NCBI GenBank assembly: GCA_025200525.1
Contig: CM045758.1
Span: forward strand, 66,028,598-66,092,597
Direction: 5' to 3'
Source: Camellia lanceoleosa
Taxonomy: Eukaryota > Streptophyta > Magnoliopsida > Ericales > Theaceae
Length of the DNA: 64,000 nt
Shown: in pieces, positions 24,614 through 36,706 of the stretch
Layout of the letters: every line of letters begins with the position of its first letter
Position numbering within the stretch: the first letter of the stretch is position 1
Made by a program: the position numbers and the translations under genes
Notes under the pieces: model-generated
Databases searched by the model: none
What the model was told of the DNA's origin: nothing
What the model saw: the letters and a program-made list of their open reading frames with translations, nothing else

Positions 24614-27345
24614 TTAAACTAAGCTATGATTTACTAATAAAATTAAATTACTGCATAGATTGAATGGATACATGCCAACCCCTTGTCTAAACATACTTAC
24701 TTGAAATGACGAACTTCCTATTTGTTGTAGATTTGGCTGACCGAAATTTGGATTCATCCCAATGATACTTGGATGACTAGTCATGTTTGGCCACATGCCT
24801 AATCCCCTGTTATAGTCATAACTTTCTTGTCCGATATGCAGTGACCGTTGCATTTCAAAATTCTACAACCCAAAATTTAAAGCCATAACTCACTATTCTC
24901 TATGGTTAAAGTCATAATTTAAAGTTACTACCAACTATTTATGATACAAACATTTTCACTAATTTTTTTTTTACTTACATTTAAGTGAATATTTTCCTCT
25001 GTCACAAGTTCAACAACTCTTGCACCCTTTATAGTCCCATCGTCTCAGGCTCTGCACAAATGTAAAATAATCAAAGTTAACAATTATTATGAGCAATAGT
25101 ATAACCATTATAAATAATCAATAAAATTCATCAACACCACGATCTTCTCCGAATTTCTCACAATATGTTTGTGCACATTTTCCTCACAAGTTTGGCTATG
25201 AGTCTTCTTTTTTACTTCTTATTTTTCTTAGTAACTTTTTCAACCATAGATTGCTTCCTTTTAAATGGTGGGCACCCTTTTGAATGAGCTATCAAGGGAT
25301 CAAGTATGTTTGTGCTCTATTTTGAAATTCCAATGCCATCTCCACATGACGTAGAACCATTTTGAGTACGTACAGAAATTTGTTTATCGCTTCGGTAACT
25401 ATCTTACTTCATATATACGCAAAACTCACATATTCTTTCTATGAACTTCTCACTCCAATCTTCAAACACTGCAGCCAAATCCGCAACCTCGTAGAAGACA
25501 TTACACATTTTATCAAAGCGGCGTGCTTCAAGTTTGAGAGCCCAATTGTCATAATTGATTCGCACTTTTGTATGGCTCATTTTAACATTTTTGGACCACC
25601 TTTTCAAAATGTACTTATTCAGTATTCGATCAACCTTCCTATGAATGAACACCACAATTTGATGCCTACACAATATTCCCATATATTAAAATAACCGACA
25701 ATTACAAAAACCTCATTGGTATCTTCATCAAAGCACACATTAAAAGATATACGAAGACGACTTTCTCCAAATAATATATCTTCAGCCATTTTGTATTCTA
25801 AAATGTAAGCATCTTTCTTATATGAAGATAAATCACAAGAAATCTTCCCCATTAGCTCCTGCTGGAACTTTTTAAATTTTACCATTGTATAAGCACTTTT
25901 AAATTGCTTCTCCATTTCATAACCAACCATACATAGGATGCAAGAGTTGAAAGAATTAAATTCTTCATTGTTCTCATTTTCTAACTTTTTTGCCAAAGCA
26001 TTTTCATATTGTTCTACAAATTATTTCAATGTGGTCTTGGAATTCACATACCCATCAAAAAATGCATGCATGGTTTCACTATGCTGTGTGGTTGACATTC
26101 CTGCCCAAAAAGTATTTTTCACAATGCAGGCACCTAACGATGTCTTTCATCATACAAGCTAAATAACCATTTACTGCTTTGAAGTTCATACTTCTCAATG
26201 AATTTGCCCCAACTTTCATCAAATTCTCCTATAGTTAAGGAATCATAAACCACATTTTTCATTGGAAACTTGATTCCTTCATATTGATTGTAACCTCTCA
26301 ATTTCTCGAGTAGCTTTTTCATGATATGCCATAAACACCATCGATGTTGTGCATTAGGAAAAAAAAACTCTATAGCATTTTTCATTCCGTGATCTTGATA
26401 TGTAATGATTGTAGAAAGAGGACATCCAGGTATGCATGTGAGCCATGATTGAAATAGTCATGTAAAGGTCTCTGTGTCTTCACCTAAGATCAATCCATAC
26501 CTAAGTAATATTGATTAGCCATGATGGTTCACTCCTATGAAATGAGCGAATGGCATTGCATATTTGTTAACTAAGTATGTTGTGTCAAACGTAACTACAT
26601 CACCAAACTCTTTAAATGTAGCTTTACTCCTTGCATCTGCCCAAAATACATCCCTTAATCAACCTTCTTTATCTAAATCCATCATGTGAAAGAATTCAGA
26701 ATTGTCCGCTTGCATTTTCAAAAAGTAATTATGCATTGCTATAGCATTTCCTTCTCCAAGCTCTATGCGTCTGACCATATCCATATGATTCCTACAATCT
26801 GTCTCCAAATATGTCAATTTCTCATGCCCTCTTGCCTGAACCACTAATGAATTAAAACTCTTGTTCATTCTAATACCGGTTTTAGCATGTAATTCAAGCC
26901 TCTCTTTCACAGCTGAATTGAGAACCATGTAGCATTTATAAAATCGAGCTTTTCCTAGACTCACTCCATGATTATGTTCAAGAACAACAGATCTCAAAAT
27001 CCACTTTCCATCACCTAATAGATTTGCACAAATCTTAACTTTGCAATCTGTTTTTTATTATGGATGTAATTGATGGAGTTTGCTTGATTTGATCTTTGGC
27101 TTTTCACTATGATTACAAGCAACTGTCACATACCTCACCTTACCTCATACTTTTTTAGAGCTTCTTATACACATGCCAAAACGTTTTTCGTTCTCATACC
27201 TTTGGCAGAATTGAACAAGGTCATCAATGGAATCAAACAACATTCCTACTTTAGGATCTTCTACACTTTTTGCCTTCTCTATTTCAATCTCATTATGACC
27301 TTCATTTAAGCTAACACTTCCAGAACCACTTGATATGTCCTCCAT
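24614..27345 (-). pseudogene. FAR1-RELATED SEQUENCE / MULE transposase-type gene, decayed
   Basis: Read on the minus strand, the start at 27345 gives MEDISSGSGSVSL, followed by a FAR1-type DNA-binding domain (VGMLFDSIDDLVQFCQRYEN...; later RSVVLEHNHGVSLGKARFYK). The MULE transposase core follows: VTFDTTYLVNKYAMPFAHFI, then a WCLWHIMKKLLEKLRG block after QHRWC, and downstream SKWLFSLYDERHR. A likely C-terminal piece is at 24614-24853 (NRGLGMWPNMTSHPSIIGMN). FRS proteins are transposase-derived transcription factors (FHY3/FAR1 family). Stops and frame changes separate the blocks (for example after GVNHHG near 26520), so this is a pseudogene or a heavily damaged copy. It could equally be a relic MULE transposase; no flanking terminal repeats were found. 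Confidence 0.8.
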
Positions 27346-27685
27346 GTGTCTGCATTATAACATATAGAATAGTCAATGAACAAAACAAAAACAACATAAA
27401 TTAGAAAGTCTACTTTGTTAAACTAGTCTTCTTCAATTAAAAAGTAACATAATTCATACATGTAGCTGTTAACTAGAATATGGAAATATACATACTCTTT
27501 ATTTAATTTACAAATAAATCTATAAAAAGCCATTCTTTGTACTATTTGCATTCTATTGCCTTTTTTCAAATTCGCATTAGTTAAGAGTTTTACAGATTTG
27601 AAGGTTAAAGATAGTTTTATTGTGTTTGGTTATGCCTCAAGTGGTGTTTGGTTATGACCCTTAGTTTATGACACATTGTGGTGTT

Positions 27686-30105
27686 AAGGAGCAGAACTGT
27701 GTAGGGGTCGGGAGAGGCCTCGGCCTCCACAGATTTTTAACAATTTTTTTTATTATTATTATTTGTAAAATGTATAATAGGATGATTGTAACGCCCTAAA
27801 TTTCTAGCCCAAATGATAATACAACAATCATGGCTCTTTCAAGGAAAATTGAATATAAATCTCCAAACTTACATTACATGATACAATAGTTCTTCATGCA
27901 ACAATACATTAATCCAACAATAAGTAAATAAACAAATAAATACCCTCAAGGGTTTACAAGTTTCCAAGGCTTGAGCTTGGTTACACAAAACGGTTATTCA
28001 AACCCACACACATACAACTCTTGGCTTACACACAGAGTCACAACAAAATGAGAGTCTCGTACTCTCAACACACATTTCCTCGATTTTAGTTAGGCGACAT
28101 CACCACATCTTTTCCTACACAAAAATCCTGTAGGGTGAGCATAAAGCCCAATAGGAAATCCTTAATAAAGTATATACATTTTATACAAGTCTCAAGAGAT
28201 GAAATGCACATGCCATACTATGCTTTTTTGAAAGAAAATCACATCTTCATCTTTGAAAACCCTCATGCTCAATGATGTCATGCAATTTCAATTTTTCAAA
28301 ACTTAACAATTCACTTCAAGAGCGGTAAATATGACTCTGGTAATTCTTAGGTCTTAATACTGCAAGTAGACTATACAAGTGCTACCAATTTGTCATTTTT
28401 ACCGGTATTAACCGAAAGGCTCGACACCTATCTGCGCGGGTTTTCGGCCTTTCACCCCGGACTCTCAGGCCAACTTATTCAATATCATCTACACCACCTA
28501 TCAAGACTTACCAACGTATTTACCCCAAAACCATTCCATGAAAACTTGTTTCTCAACATTCTTTTCTCAATGCAAGTTTTTAAATCAACTTTCAAAGTTT
28601 AATGTAATCAAATGAATTGATATGCCAAAAATACAAGATGAATATAAATACTGTTATTCCAATTCATCATCCAAGAAATAACACAATTCCCCCTTCTCAA
28701 GTATCCTCAACAATTAGTCATTTCAAGACTATTACAACGTTTTGAATAATAATTTCCAAAATGAACAACAATTCTCATATTTCCTGAAATTCATCATTTA
28801 TATAAATATAAAATAAGAAATTTTCCAAACATCCATTTATTTTGACACACAAAATAAATACAACAATATCATTCATGGATTTTCAGTCTCTTTTAAAAAA
28901 AATCTCCAAATTCTAGGTTTTCTCACCAAAATTATACAACTCAAATCCTCTGAAAAAAACTTTCCAAAATCATATTTTCTTCAATCAACGAAGATCAAAA
29001 CCCATAAGATCATTTTAAAAGAACAAAAGACAAACCCACTTTCAAAATCGCTCAACTTCTTGAATTAACAATCAATTTTCAATGCTATCAAAAGATGATT
29101 TTGAAAATCATATAGATCTTGCATATATATATATATATATATAACTCTAAGAAAATCCCTACCTCAAGTTTTGAAGAAGAAATGAGATAAAACCCCTAAA
29201 ATCAATGGTGTCGAAACTCAATCTTCACCGCATACAACGACGCCCTCGAGAAGTTAACCAACTTTGATAAAGAACTTATGGCATAACTCTAATGGATCTT
29301 GAGAAATCAAGATTTTGATTCAATTTGGCGTAGAGAAAAGTAGAGAGAAGGGAAAGGAAAGGGTTTTTAGAGAGAGAGATATACAAAAGTGATCTGAAAT
29401 ATCAGATTCACGAATTGATATAATATGGTCCGCTTAAGCGTCAAATACACTTTCTCAGTACTTTTGCAGACAGGTCAAACTTCTGAAACTAAACATTCTT
29501 CGCTCGAGCACATAAACGGCCGCTTGAGCGGACAAGCAACTTCTAATGCATTTTGCATTTTTGCTTTGGGGGCGCTACCCCTCAACTCCGCTAGGGCATT
29601 GCCCCCTGGACCCCCGCGAGCTGACCGAGCAGCTCGATTCCCGACATACTCAACAAAGTGGCAAAACTGGGATCGCTACAATGATCTTAGAGAACCTAAA
29701 ACTTTACCATTAAATTTATTCACAATGACATGCAAGGCGTTAGATCTTAATTGATTTATTTCTAAACAACAACTAATATGTAACTTTCAAAGGCATTAAG
29801 TGTAAATTTAAGTATTTTTTGGGGATCTTAAGCATTTTTCAATTTTTATTTACAAGATTATATCAATCAATAAAATCGCTTGAAATAGTGTTTTAACCAA
29901 TTATAAACTGAAATCTAATAGTTCAAAACTAAGACTATAAAAAAAATAAAAATAAATTAGATTTATTTAGTTTTCTCGTGAAATACTTCTTTAGCAACAA
30001 TTGTATAAGAAATTATATTCAATTAGTAATGTATTAAAACTAATTCAATATTTTTTATGCATATACATTAGCCCCTTCCGAACAAAATTCCTCATTCCGC
30101 CCCTA
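27686..30105. mobile_element. hAT-like element (about 520 bp) interrupted by LTR B
   Basis: The ends are AAGGAGCAGAAC and, inverted, TAGGGGCGGAATGAGG, flanked by the 8-bp duplication GTGGTGTT at 27678-27685 and 30106-30113. TAGGGGCGGA-type ends and 8-bp duplications fit hAT elements. Removing LTR B (1894 bp plus a 5-bp duplication) leaves about 521 bp without coding capacity. Confidence 0.7.
27787..29680 (-). mobile_element. Solo LTR B (1894 bp)
   Basis: It begins TGTAACGCCC, ends GGGATCGCTACA and has a perfect 5-bp duplication ATGAT (27782-27786, 29681-29685). The interior holds the GTGAGCATAAAGCCCAATAGG-like motif (about 28135), a TA run (about 29125-29142), CCCTACCTCAAG (about 29158) and CTCGAG/CTTGAG/CTTAAG words (29420-29540). 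There is no internal coding region. It is the same family as unit E, in the opposite orientation. Confidence 0.85.
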
Positions 30106-30200
30106 GTGGTGTTGGTTATAATTGAGTTTTGAGAGGTCTTTAATTATGTTTTAAAGGTGTTTGGTTTTGATCCATTAAATTATGACTAAAAGTTATTTGA

Positions 30201-31140
30201 TCATAATTTACATATGATATACTCTTTTTGAGGAATATATATATATAGTATTACCCATATGTTAAACTTGTTGTTTACAAATTATGTATGCTAAGAATTA
30301 TGCACAATCCCAATTTAAAAGCAATAAAAGCACATGGGCATCTCATATATATATATTTTGTAGATCATCCCCACATACACTTTGAATTGAAACCATCATA
30401 ACAAAAATAATAAACAAGAGGACTAGACATACTGACACATCTAGTCGAACAAAAATTGAGCACTAATAGCCTTCATAGTTTAAATAAAATACCAAGCACC
30501 AATGAATAATTGACCGAAATCTGTAGGCAAGAGAGAGGCCACGGAAAGAGGCTTCGTTTGATTCTTCTCTTAGGTTTAGTTTATCATTGATTAAGAGGAT
30601 TATCAGAGATGCGAAAGAGACCTAGACAAATCCACGAAGAGAGAGAACTTGTAAAGAGAGAGACGAACGAATACTTTGATTCAGCAAAGTGACATGAGAG
30701 AGAGGAAGTTGAAGATCCTGCTATTTTTGGACAACTCTGTAGATTCTTATTTCCTTTTTTTTTTTTATAATTCTTTTTTCTATAATGATTTGTTTATGAC
30801 AGTGGACCCAGGAAAGTGATATGTCATGCCATGTAAACTTTCTATAGAGTTGTTAGTAGGGTTGTAAGTAACCGTAGCATTATTGTTAATGTAATATGAC
30901 CAAATTATCATTTTTAATTTTTTTGTATATGTTTCTATTTTAAAACTAATACATAACAATAGTCCCTCATTTTATAGAAAAAATCTCTCTCTCATTTTAA
31001 AGAGAAAATCTTTCCCTTATTTTATGGAGAAAATATCTCCTTTATTCTAGGGAGAAAATCTCTCCCATGTTCCATGGAGAAAATCTCAGATTACAAACTT
31101 TGAACCTTTCTATAATTTTAAAAATTTTAAAATAACACAA
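30201..31140. other. Gene-free AT-rich DNA
   Basis: Apart from the dispersed repeat copy at 30780-30900, this stretch holds only AT-rich sequence, plus a short run of GGAGAAAATCTCTCCC-like foldback words near 30975-31085. No gene was seen. Confidence 0.5.
30780..30900 (-). repeat. Dispersed repeat, copy 2 (inverted)
   Basis: This is the inverted counterpart of the copy at 17257-17380, sharing AAGTGATATGTCATGCCATG and GTAGCATTATTGTTA. The two copies differ by scattered substitutions and small indels. Confidence 0.65.
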
Positions 31141-31144
31141 CAAA

Positions 31145-32130
31145 AAATCTGAATGAAAATCAAAATACAATATGAATATTTACAGTAAACAACAAACATA
31201 CAACTAACTTTTGAAAAAATAAAACACATACTAAAATACAATGTGAATGTTCACAATAAACAACAAACATATAACTAACCTTCGAAAAAATAAAATTTAT
31301 ATCAAAATACAATGTGAATGTTCACAGTTTATAATTGACATACAACTAGCCTTAAAAAAATAACTCATACCAATGAAAACATTTACACTATAACGTGAAA
31401 ACATAAAACAAAATTGAAAAAAGTGAAATTGACTATTTCAATCATTCAATGGTAACAAAAATGATTAACAAGCATAGTAACAAAACTAATAAACATACAA
31501 TTAACTTTCGAAAAAATAAAAATTATACCAAAATACAATGTGAATATTCATAATTTATAATTAATATATAACTAGTTTTTTTATAAAAAAATAAAAAATA
31601 AACTCATATCAATGTGAACATTCACACTACAACTTGAAAACATAAAATAAAATTGAAAAAAGTGAACATTGACTATTTTGATTGTTCAATGGTAACAAAA
31701 ATGATTGTTCAACCAACAAGCATAGTACAAAAAATTACAAAATACAACTAACTTTCGAAAAAACTTCAAAAAAAAAAAAAAAACTCATACCAAAATATAA
31801 TATTAATGTTCACAATTTACAATTAATATATAACTAACCTTAGAAAAACTAAATCATACCAATGTGAACATTCACACTGCAACATGAAACAAAATTGAAA
31901 GAAAAAAAAAAGATTATTTCAATTGTTTAACGGTAACAAAAAATGATTGTTCAAACAACAAGTATAGTAACAAATAACCAATAATGTGTGAACATTCACA
32001 TCTTGCAAAATATATAATTATGTCCATATTTATATTTCAATACATATTTCTCAGATTTTCAAACAATGTGAACAATGTGAAATGTGAACATTCACACTGA
32101 TTGACAAAAAAATAGAAACAAGACATCAAT
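31145..32130. repeat. Diverged tandem array with TGTGAANNTTCACA palindromes
   Basis: Short units of about 71 bp (AACAACAAACATA, AACTAACCTTCGAAAAAAT) run from 31145 to about 31370. Larger units of about 245 bp follow, starting near 31370, 31606 and 31859, each opening with CCAATGTGAACATTCACAC or close variants. The recurrent palindrome is GTGAA-CA/TG-TTCAC. There is no coding potential. Confidence 0.7.
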
Positions 32131-33667
32131 AGAATTAGAAATCAAAAAAAAAAAAAAAACTCACTCACTCTAAAAATAAAAAAATGTCACCCACATCCTC
32201 ATCTTCATCATCATCTTTATAATTATCACTAGCATTAACAATCTATGCAATTTCATCATTCCACTAATCCAAATCAAACCAAACCCACATTTCAAGAATA
32301 TGTTTGTGACAAAATTGATTACAACAATGGAGAAACATCAAGTTTCAAACACAGAGCAACAATGGACGAACAAATAACTTCGAACACAAAGTGACAATGG
32401 AGAAACACAAAACTTTATCGTAACAATAGAGAAACATAATATTATTTCACTATCATGTGTAAATTAGAGTTTCTAAACCATACCAAATAGAGAGTTTCAA
32501 AACCCTAGCATAATAAAACAATACCATAAATGTGAATGAAATTGATCAAAAAGAAAAACGTGAATAATGGTAACTATCAAAATAGAGATAGCAACAAAAA
32601 AGAAATGTGTATATCCTTTTTCTAAGTAATACATATCAACAATAAATATAAGAGTATAATAGTCCAACAAATAATATAAATCAGGAAAAAAAGACCTTAT
32701 GAAATAAAAGTATAAATACATGGGACTAATTAGGTTATAATTTTCCGTGCTGGACTTATTGGGTTAAAACACCTCTAAATGTGATTTATCAATAAAAAAA
32801 TCCATTTTTATGTGAATTTAATAATCTAATTAAAAAATAGTGCATACACACAAAAATATAATATTAAACATCTACATTAATGCCAACTATTTAATTATGA
32901 ATAATTAACTTCTAATTGTTACCTATATTATATTGTTACAAACGATTTTACATATTACTTCTGTGATGTCTTATATACGTCAATGTCTACATATATAAAT
33001 ATATATAAATGTAAATTTATATATGTTACTGTATTCATACATATTGTCAATCTGTAATGCTATAGTACCATCGAATACTTTAATTTTCTCATATGTATCG
33101 TTTTAGTGATATAATTATATTTGTTAGGAAAAAATTGCAGAATTGTGTATTGTTCTCCTATAAACTTATGTTTAATACATATATACATGCATATCATACA
33201 AACAAGTATCCACAACAAACACTTTCATTAACAAACAAAGACTTTGCAAAATACCTCCATTATAACAATAATTATACTTTTTTCCCCCCTCACAGAAAAA
33301 ATCACATTATTGAGGAAAAATGGGTTTTGAAATTCATAACAATATGATATCGCCTGAAACTCTTACTCATCAAAATATTTTTATTACAATGAGTTATAAC
33401 AATGAGCAAGAAGCAAAACAAGAAGATAGCGAAACAAAAACTACAAAAGATTTATTACAACATGCTCTCCAAGCAAAGTTAGACGAGTTGAAGTAGGAAT
33501 TGTCTTATCTATTGTGAAGTTCAAGAAAAATAATATACATCATGCACACATTTTAGTCAAATTACTAGGAAAAAAAAATCAAATGATGCCCAAGCATTAT
33601 CGCAGCAACTCAGTGATATAGAAAGTAAGTATATCAAATAAAAAGTTTTGATCAATTTTTGTTATAT
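32131..33667. other. Gene-free AT-rich DNA
   Basis: No gene or mobile element is supported. Open frames here are short and of biased composition. Confidence 0.5.
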
Positions 33668-34740
33668 GCTGATGTAATAACCCGACTTTTTCAAATGCTC
33701 CATATGCTTTAATTCCTTTATTATATGTGCGATTATATGTGTGATTATGTGCTTGATGTGAAATTTCATATTTTAATGTGTGAATTACATGTTTATAAAT
33801 TTGTATCTGTCGGTTATGAGAAAACCTATTGAAATTGCAACTTTTGGACTGAAAATTAAAAGCTTTAGAGGCACAATAAACTGAAATTCACTTTGCAGTT
33901 ATTAGCATGATTTTTAGGACATTATATGAAATTTTATAAAAATGTGATTCGTAATGAATTAATTAGCTCTATTTGGCTAAAACTCCTAGAGTTAACACTT
34001 TGAAATTGAAATTAACGACTTTAATGAGTTCAGAAACTAAAATTGAGTACATGAATATGCTAATGGAAATTTTTAGAGCCATTTGGACAGTTTAATTGAA
34101 AAATTGATTTCGTCTGATTTGTTAAGTTATGTTTGGTTGGCCTATATAGATACATATGACTTGTTATATATATTTGAGCTCATCTTTAGCCTTTTAAGAG
34201 ACAAAAACGTAGAGAGAAAAGAGAGAGAAGAAGAGGATTCAACTTTAAGCTTAGGGATTTGAGGAAATTAAAGAAAGTAACTCAAAGATTGGTCTGAGGT
34301 AAGTGTTAATCAACTCAAATACTTGAAATGTCTATTCAATTGCTTGGAATCAAAACCTAAGATGAAGCTTTTGCACTCATAAAAGTTAGGGTTTTGAGTT
34401 ATGATCTTGGTTGACCAAATCCCACGAAAATGAGCATGTAATCCTTGCAATTGCTTGATTTATGAGTTGATTCCTTTATTTGGAGTTTAATTTGAGTTAG
34501 ATTGTGGAAATTGTTAAGTAATCTTGAGGCTTTGCATGATTTGAATTCATGTAGCTATATATATATATATATGTATTGTGAAAGGATGGAAAATGAAGGA
34601 AATATGAAGATTAGAGTTTTATATGTTAAATCAAAAGAAGTTTGATCTCATTGGGCTTAAATTTCATGGTTATTAGGATCATATATTATGTTCTTGAAAT
34701 GAAATTGCTCGAAATAGAGCCTTGAAATGCCTTTGGAAAG

Positions 34741-35548
34741 TGTACGGGAAAGAATTACACCTTCTCGTATAATCCTGTTGACCAAGTCTTCGTTCCTCTG
34801 TACGATGTCGTTCCACCACCTGAAAATATCAACGTGAGCTGGCCGGCGGGTGTGTGCCGGAAACCTCTCCGATGCCTAAGTCAGTAAGCAAGACAAGAAG
34901 GCAAAAGCTCAATGTATTCAGGGAGCAAAGTTGTATTACCTCTTCAAAGGTGACATTGGTGAGCTTATATAGATTTCACGTGGCACAATCCTGGTAGGAT
35001 TCATACTTCTCCAAGTGTAGAGTCCTTCTAGGATTACTCCTCCTAGTGTAGAGTCCTCCTAGAACTCATACTCTTGGAAGATAATGCTTATCCTCCAACA
35101 CCCTCCTCACTGCTTAAACCAAGTGAGATGGTTCTTCCCATGACCGGACTACTTCAGGACCGAAGTAACATCCCCAGACCAAACACTTGCTACTCCCTCC
35201 TACCCCGGTTTTCTATGCCTAAACCGAGCTAATCATAGGAGTCTCTTACCTCGGTTTTCCATGTTTGGACCGAGCTAACCATAAGAGAGTTGAGCCGATC
35301 TAACCTCACACCGAAGTCCCCTCACGGACTTGGTACACCTCGGTTATCATATGCCTTAACCGAACTACCAACGTCACACTTCCCAGCCGGAGTAAAAGTA
35401 ACCCTCATGGCGAACTAACCCTCAACCGGTTTGACTCCGAGGCTATTTCTCCTGACCGAAGTAACTCCCATATGGCCATTTGCTCGGCCTCTTTTACCTC
35501 GGCCCAAGACCCAGCTCGGCCCAATTTTGCACATAAATGGCCCTCTCA
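34741..35548 (-). repeat. 3' LTR of the Tat element (808 bp)
   Basis: It matches 45690-46492 along its full length. By eye there are roughly 15-20 substitutions and a few short indels (for example the extra GGCGG-like bases near 34847 and CATGGCG versus CGCGCGGCCG near 35409). It contains many plus-strand CCGARNTAA words. Confidence 0.95.
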
Positions 35549-35560
35549 ATTGCCCCTTAA
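35549..35560 (-). promoter_or_regulatory. Polypurine tract
   Basis: Minus strand TTAAGGGGCAAT immediately precedes the 3' LTR. It is short and interrupted, but lies exactly where plus-strand priming should occur. Confidence 0.55.
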
Positions 35561-36706
35561 TTCCATCCGCGAAGCGTGATAGGGATTACCTGTCTACTAA
35601 CCGCACTAGTCTTAACCCCTCCAGCCGAGCTAAAACATCCGTTTAGCCTTTCCAGCCGAGCTAAGACCCTTTAGTCTGTCCAACCGAGCTAAACATGGGC
35701 CGTACTGTGCGCGTCCGGTCAAACGTCTCTTCAGCTGCAGAAACTGAAACGCTTGCCCTTCCATGACACGTGGCAGGCTGCAATTGGCCTCCCCCAGCTG
35801 TAGCGCCGTTCCTCGTACTTCGCAATATTTGAACAGTCCCGCCCTTTTTGCCCTTTACACAAAACAAACCTCTCATTTTCGAATCTCATCACTCTCTATT
35901 CATCTCTTCTCTTTTTCCTTGTGTTGTTTTTGTTCCAACTCCCAAGCTTGTGCCTCCGTTTGCTGCTTGCAGTAATCCTTTCGTTCATCTCCCCTTCCTC
36001 CCGGTAAGTGCACGAATCTACTTCCATTTATCTGTTTTTTACTTTCATTGTAATCCACGACAGTCTTTGTAGTGTGTGTTTGCAAAACACTGTGTTTTTC
36101 TTCTTCCATGTCTGCATTTGCTAAAGAACTTCTGAAGAACACTTTGAACACGCTGATTTATTCAGTAGAACACCTTTTTGATCCTTACACACGCTTCAAC
36201 CGAACTAGAATATTGTTTTTGTCATATGAGAACCTAGGCAAACCGAAACCGAACTTACGCTTGTACACACCACAGTAATTTTAATAGGTTTCCATCCGAT
36301 ATACTTTAGCCGAAATAAAAACACACTTGATTTTGAAATTTTGACCCTCGACCGAGCTAAGCCTTGGGGGGCTAAGCCAGCTTTAGGAGTTCCAGACCGA
36401 ACTCACATAAGCTGCCCCTTGAGGCCTAACCGAAGTAATAAATCTTGAAACCGAGATGACAAAACACCCTGCAAACCGAGATAACGAGCACTCACCAGAA
36501 ACCGATGTAGAATCCACAGCACCTTGTAGAGCCGAAATAAAACCAGTCTTTTTCTTGCTTTGCTTTCATAGCACGGTCTAAGATCTGTGCTTAACTTGTT
36601 TTCTCACTTTGCAGACTTAGGTTGCCAGGCACGCCACTGCGCTCAGCCGAGCTTCTGAACACACTCTTTCCAACCGAAGTAATTTATTTATAATTTATAC
36701 AATAAA
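35549..36706 (+). promoter_or_regulatory. Upstream region of the antisense ORF, rich in CCGARNTAA words
   Basis: Between the 3' LTR and the antisense ATG lie at least a dozen plus-strand copies of (A/G)CCGA(A/G)NTAA or one-mismatch variants, for example near 35622, 35653, 36309, 36352, 36428, 36475 and 36671. An AT-rich TATA-like stretch sits at 36687-36704. The words could be regulatory sites or a compositional relic. Confidence 0.45.
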
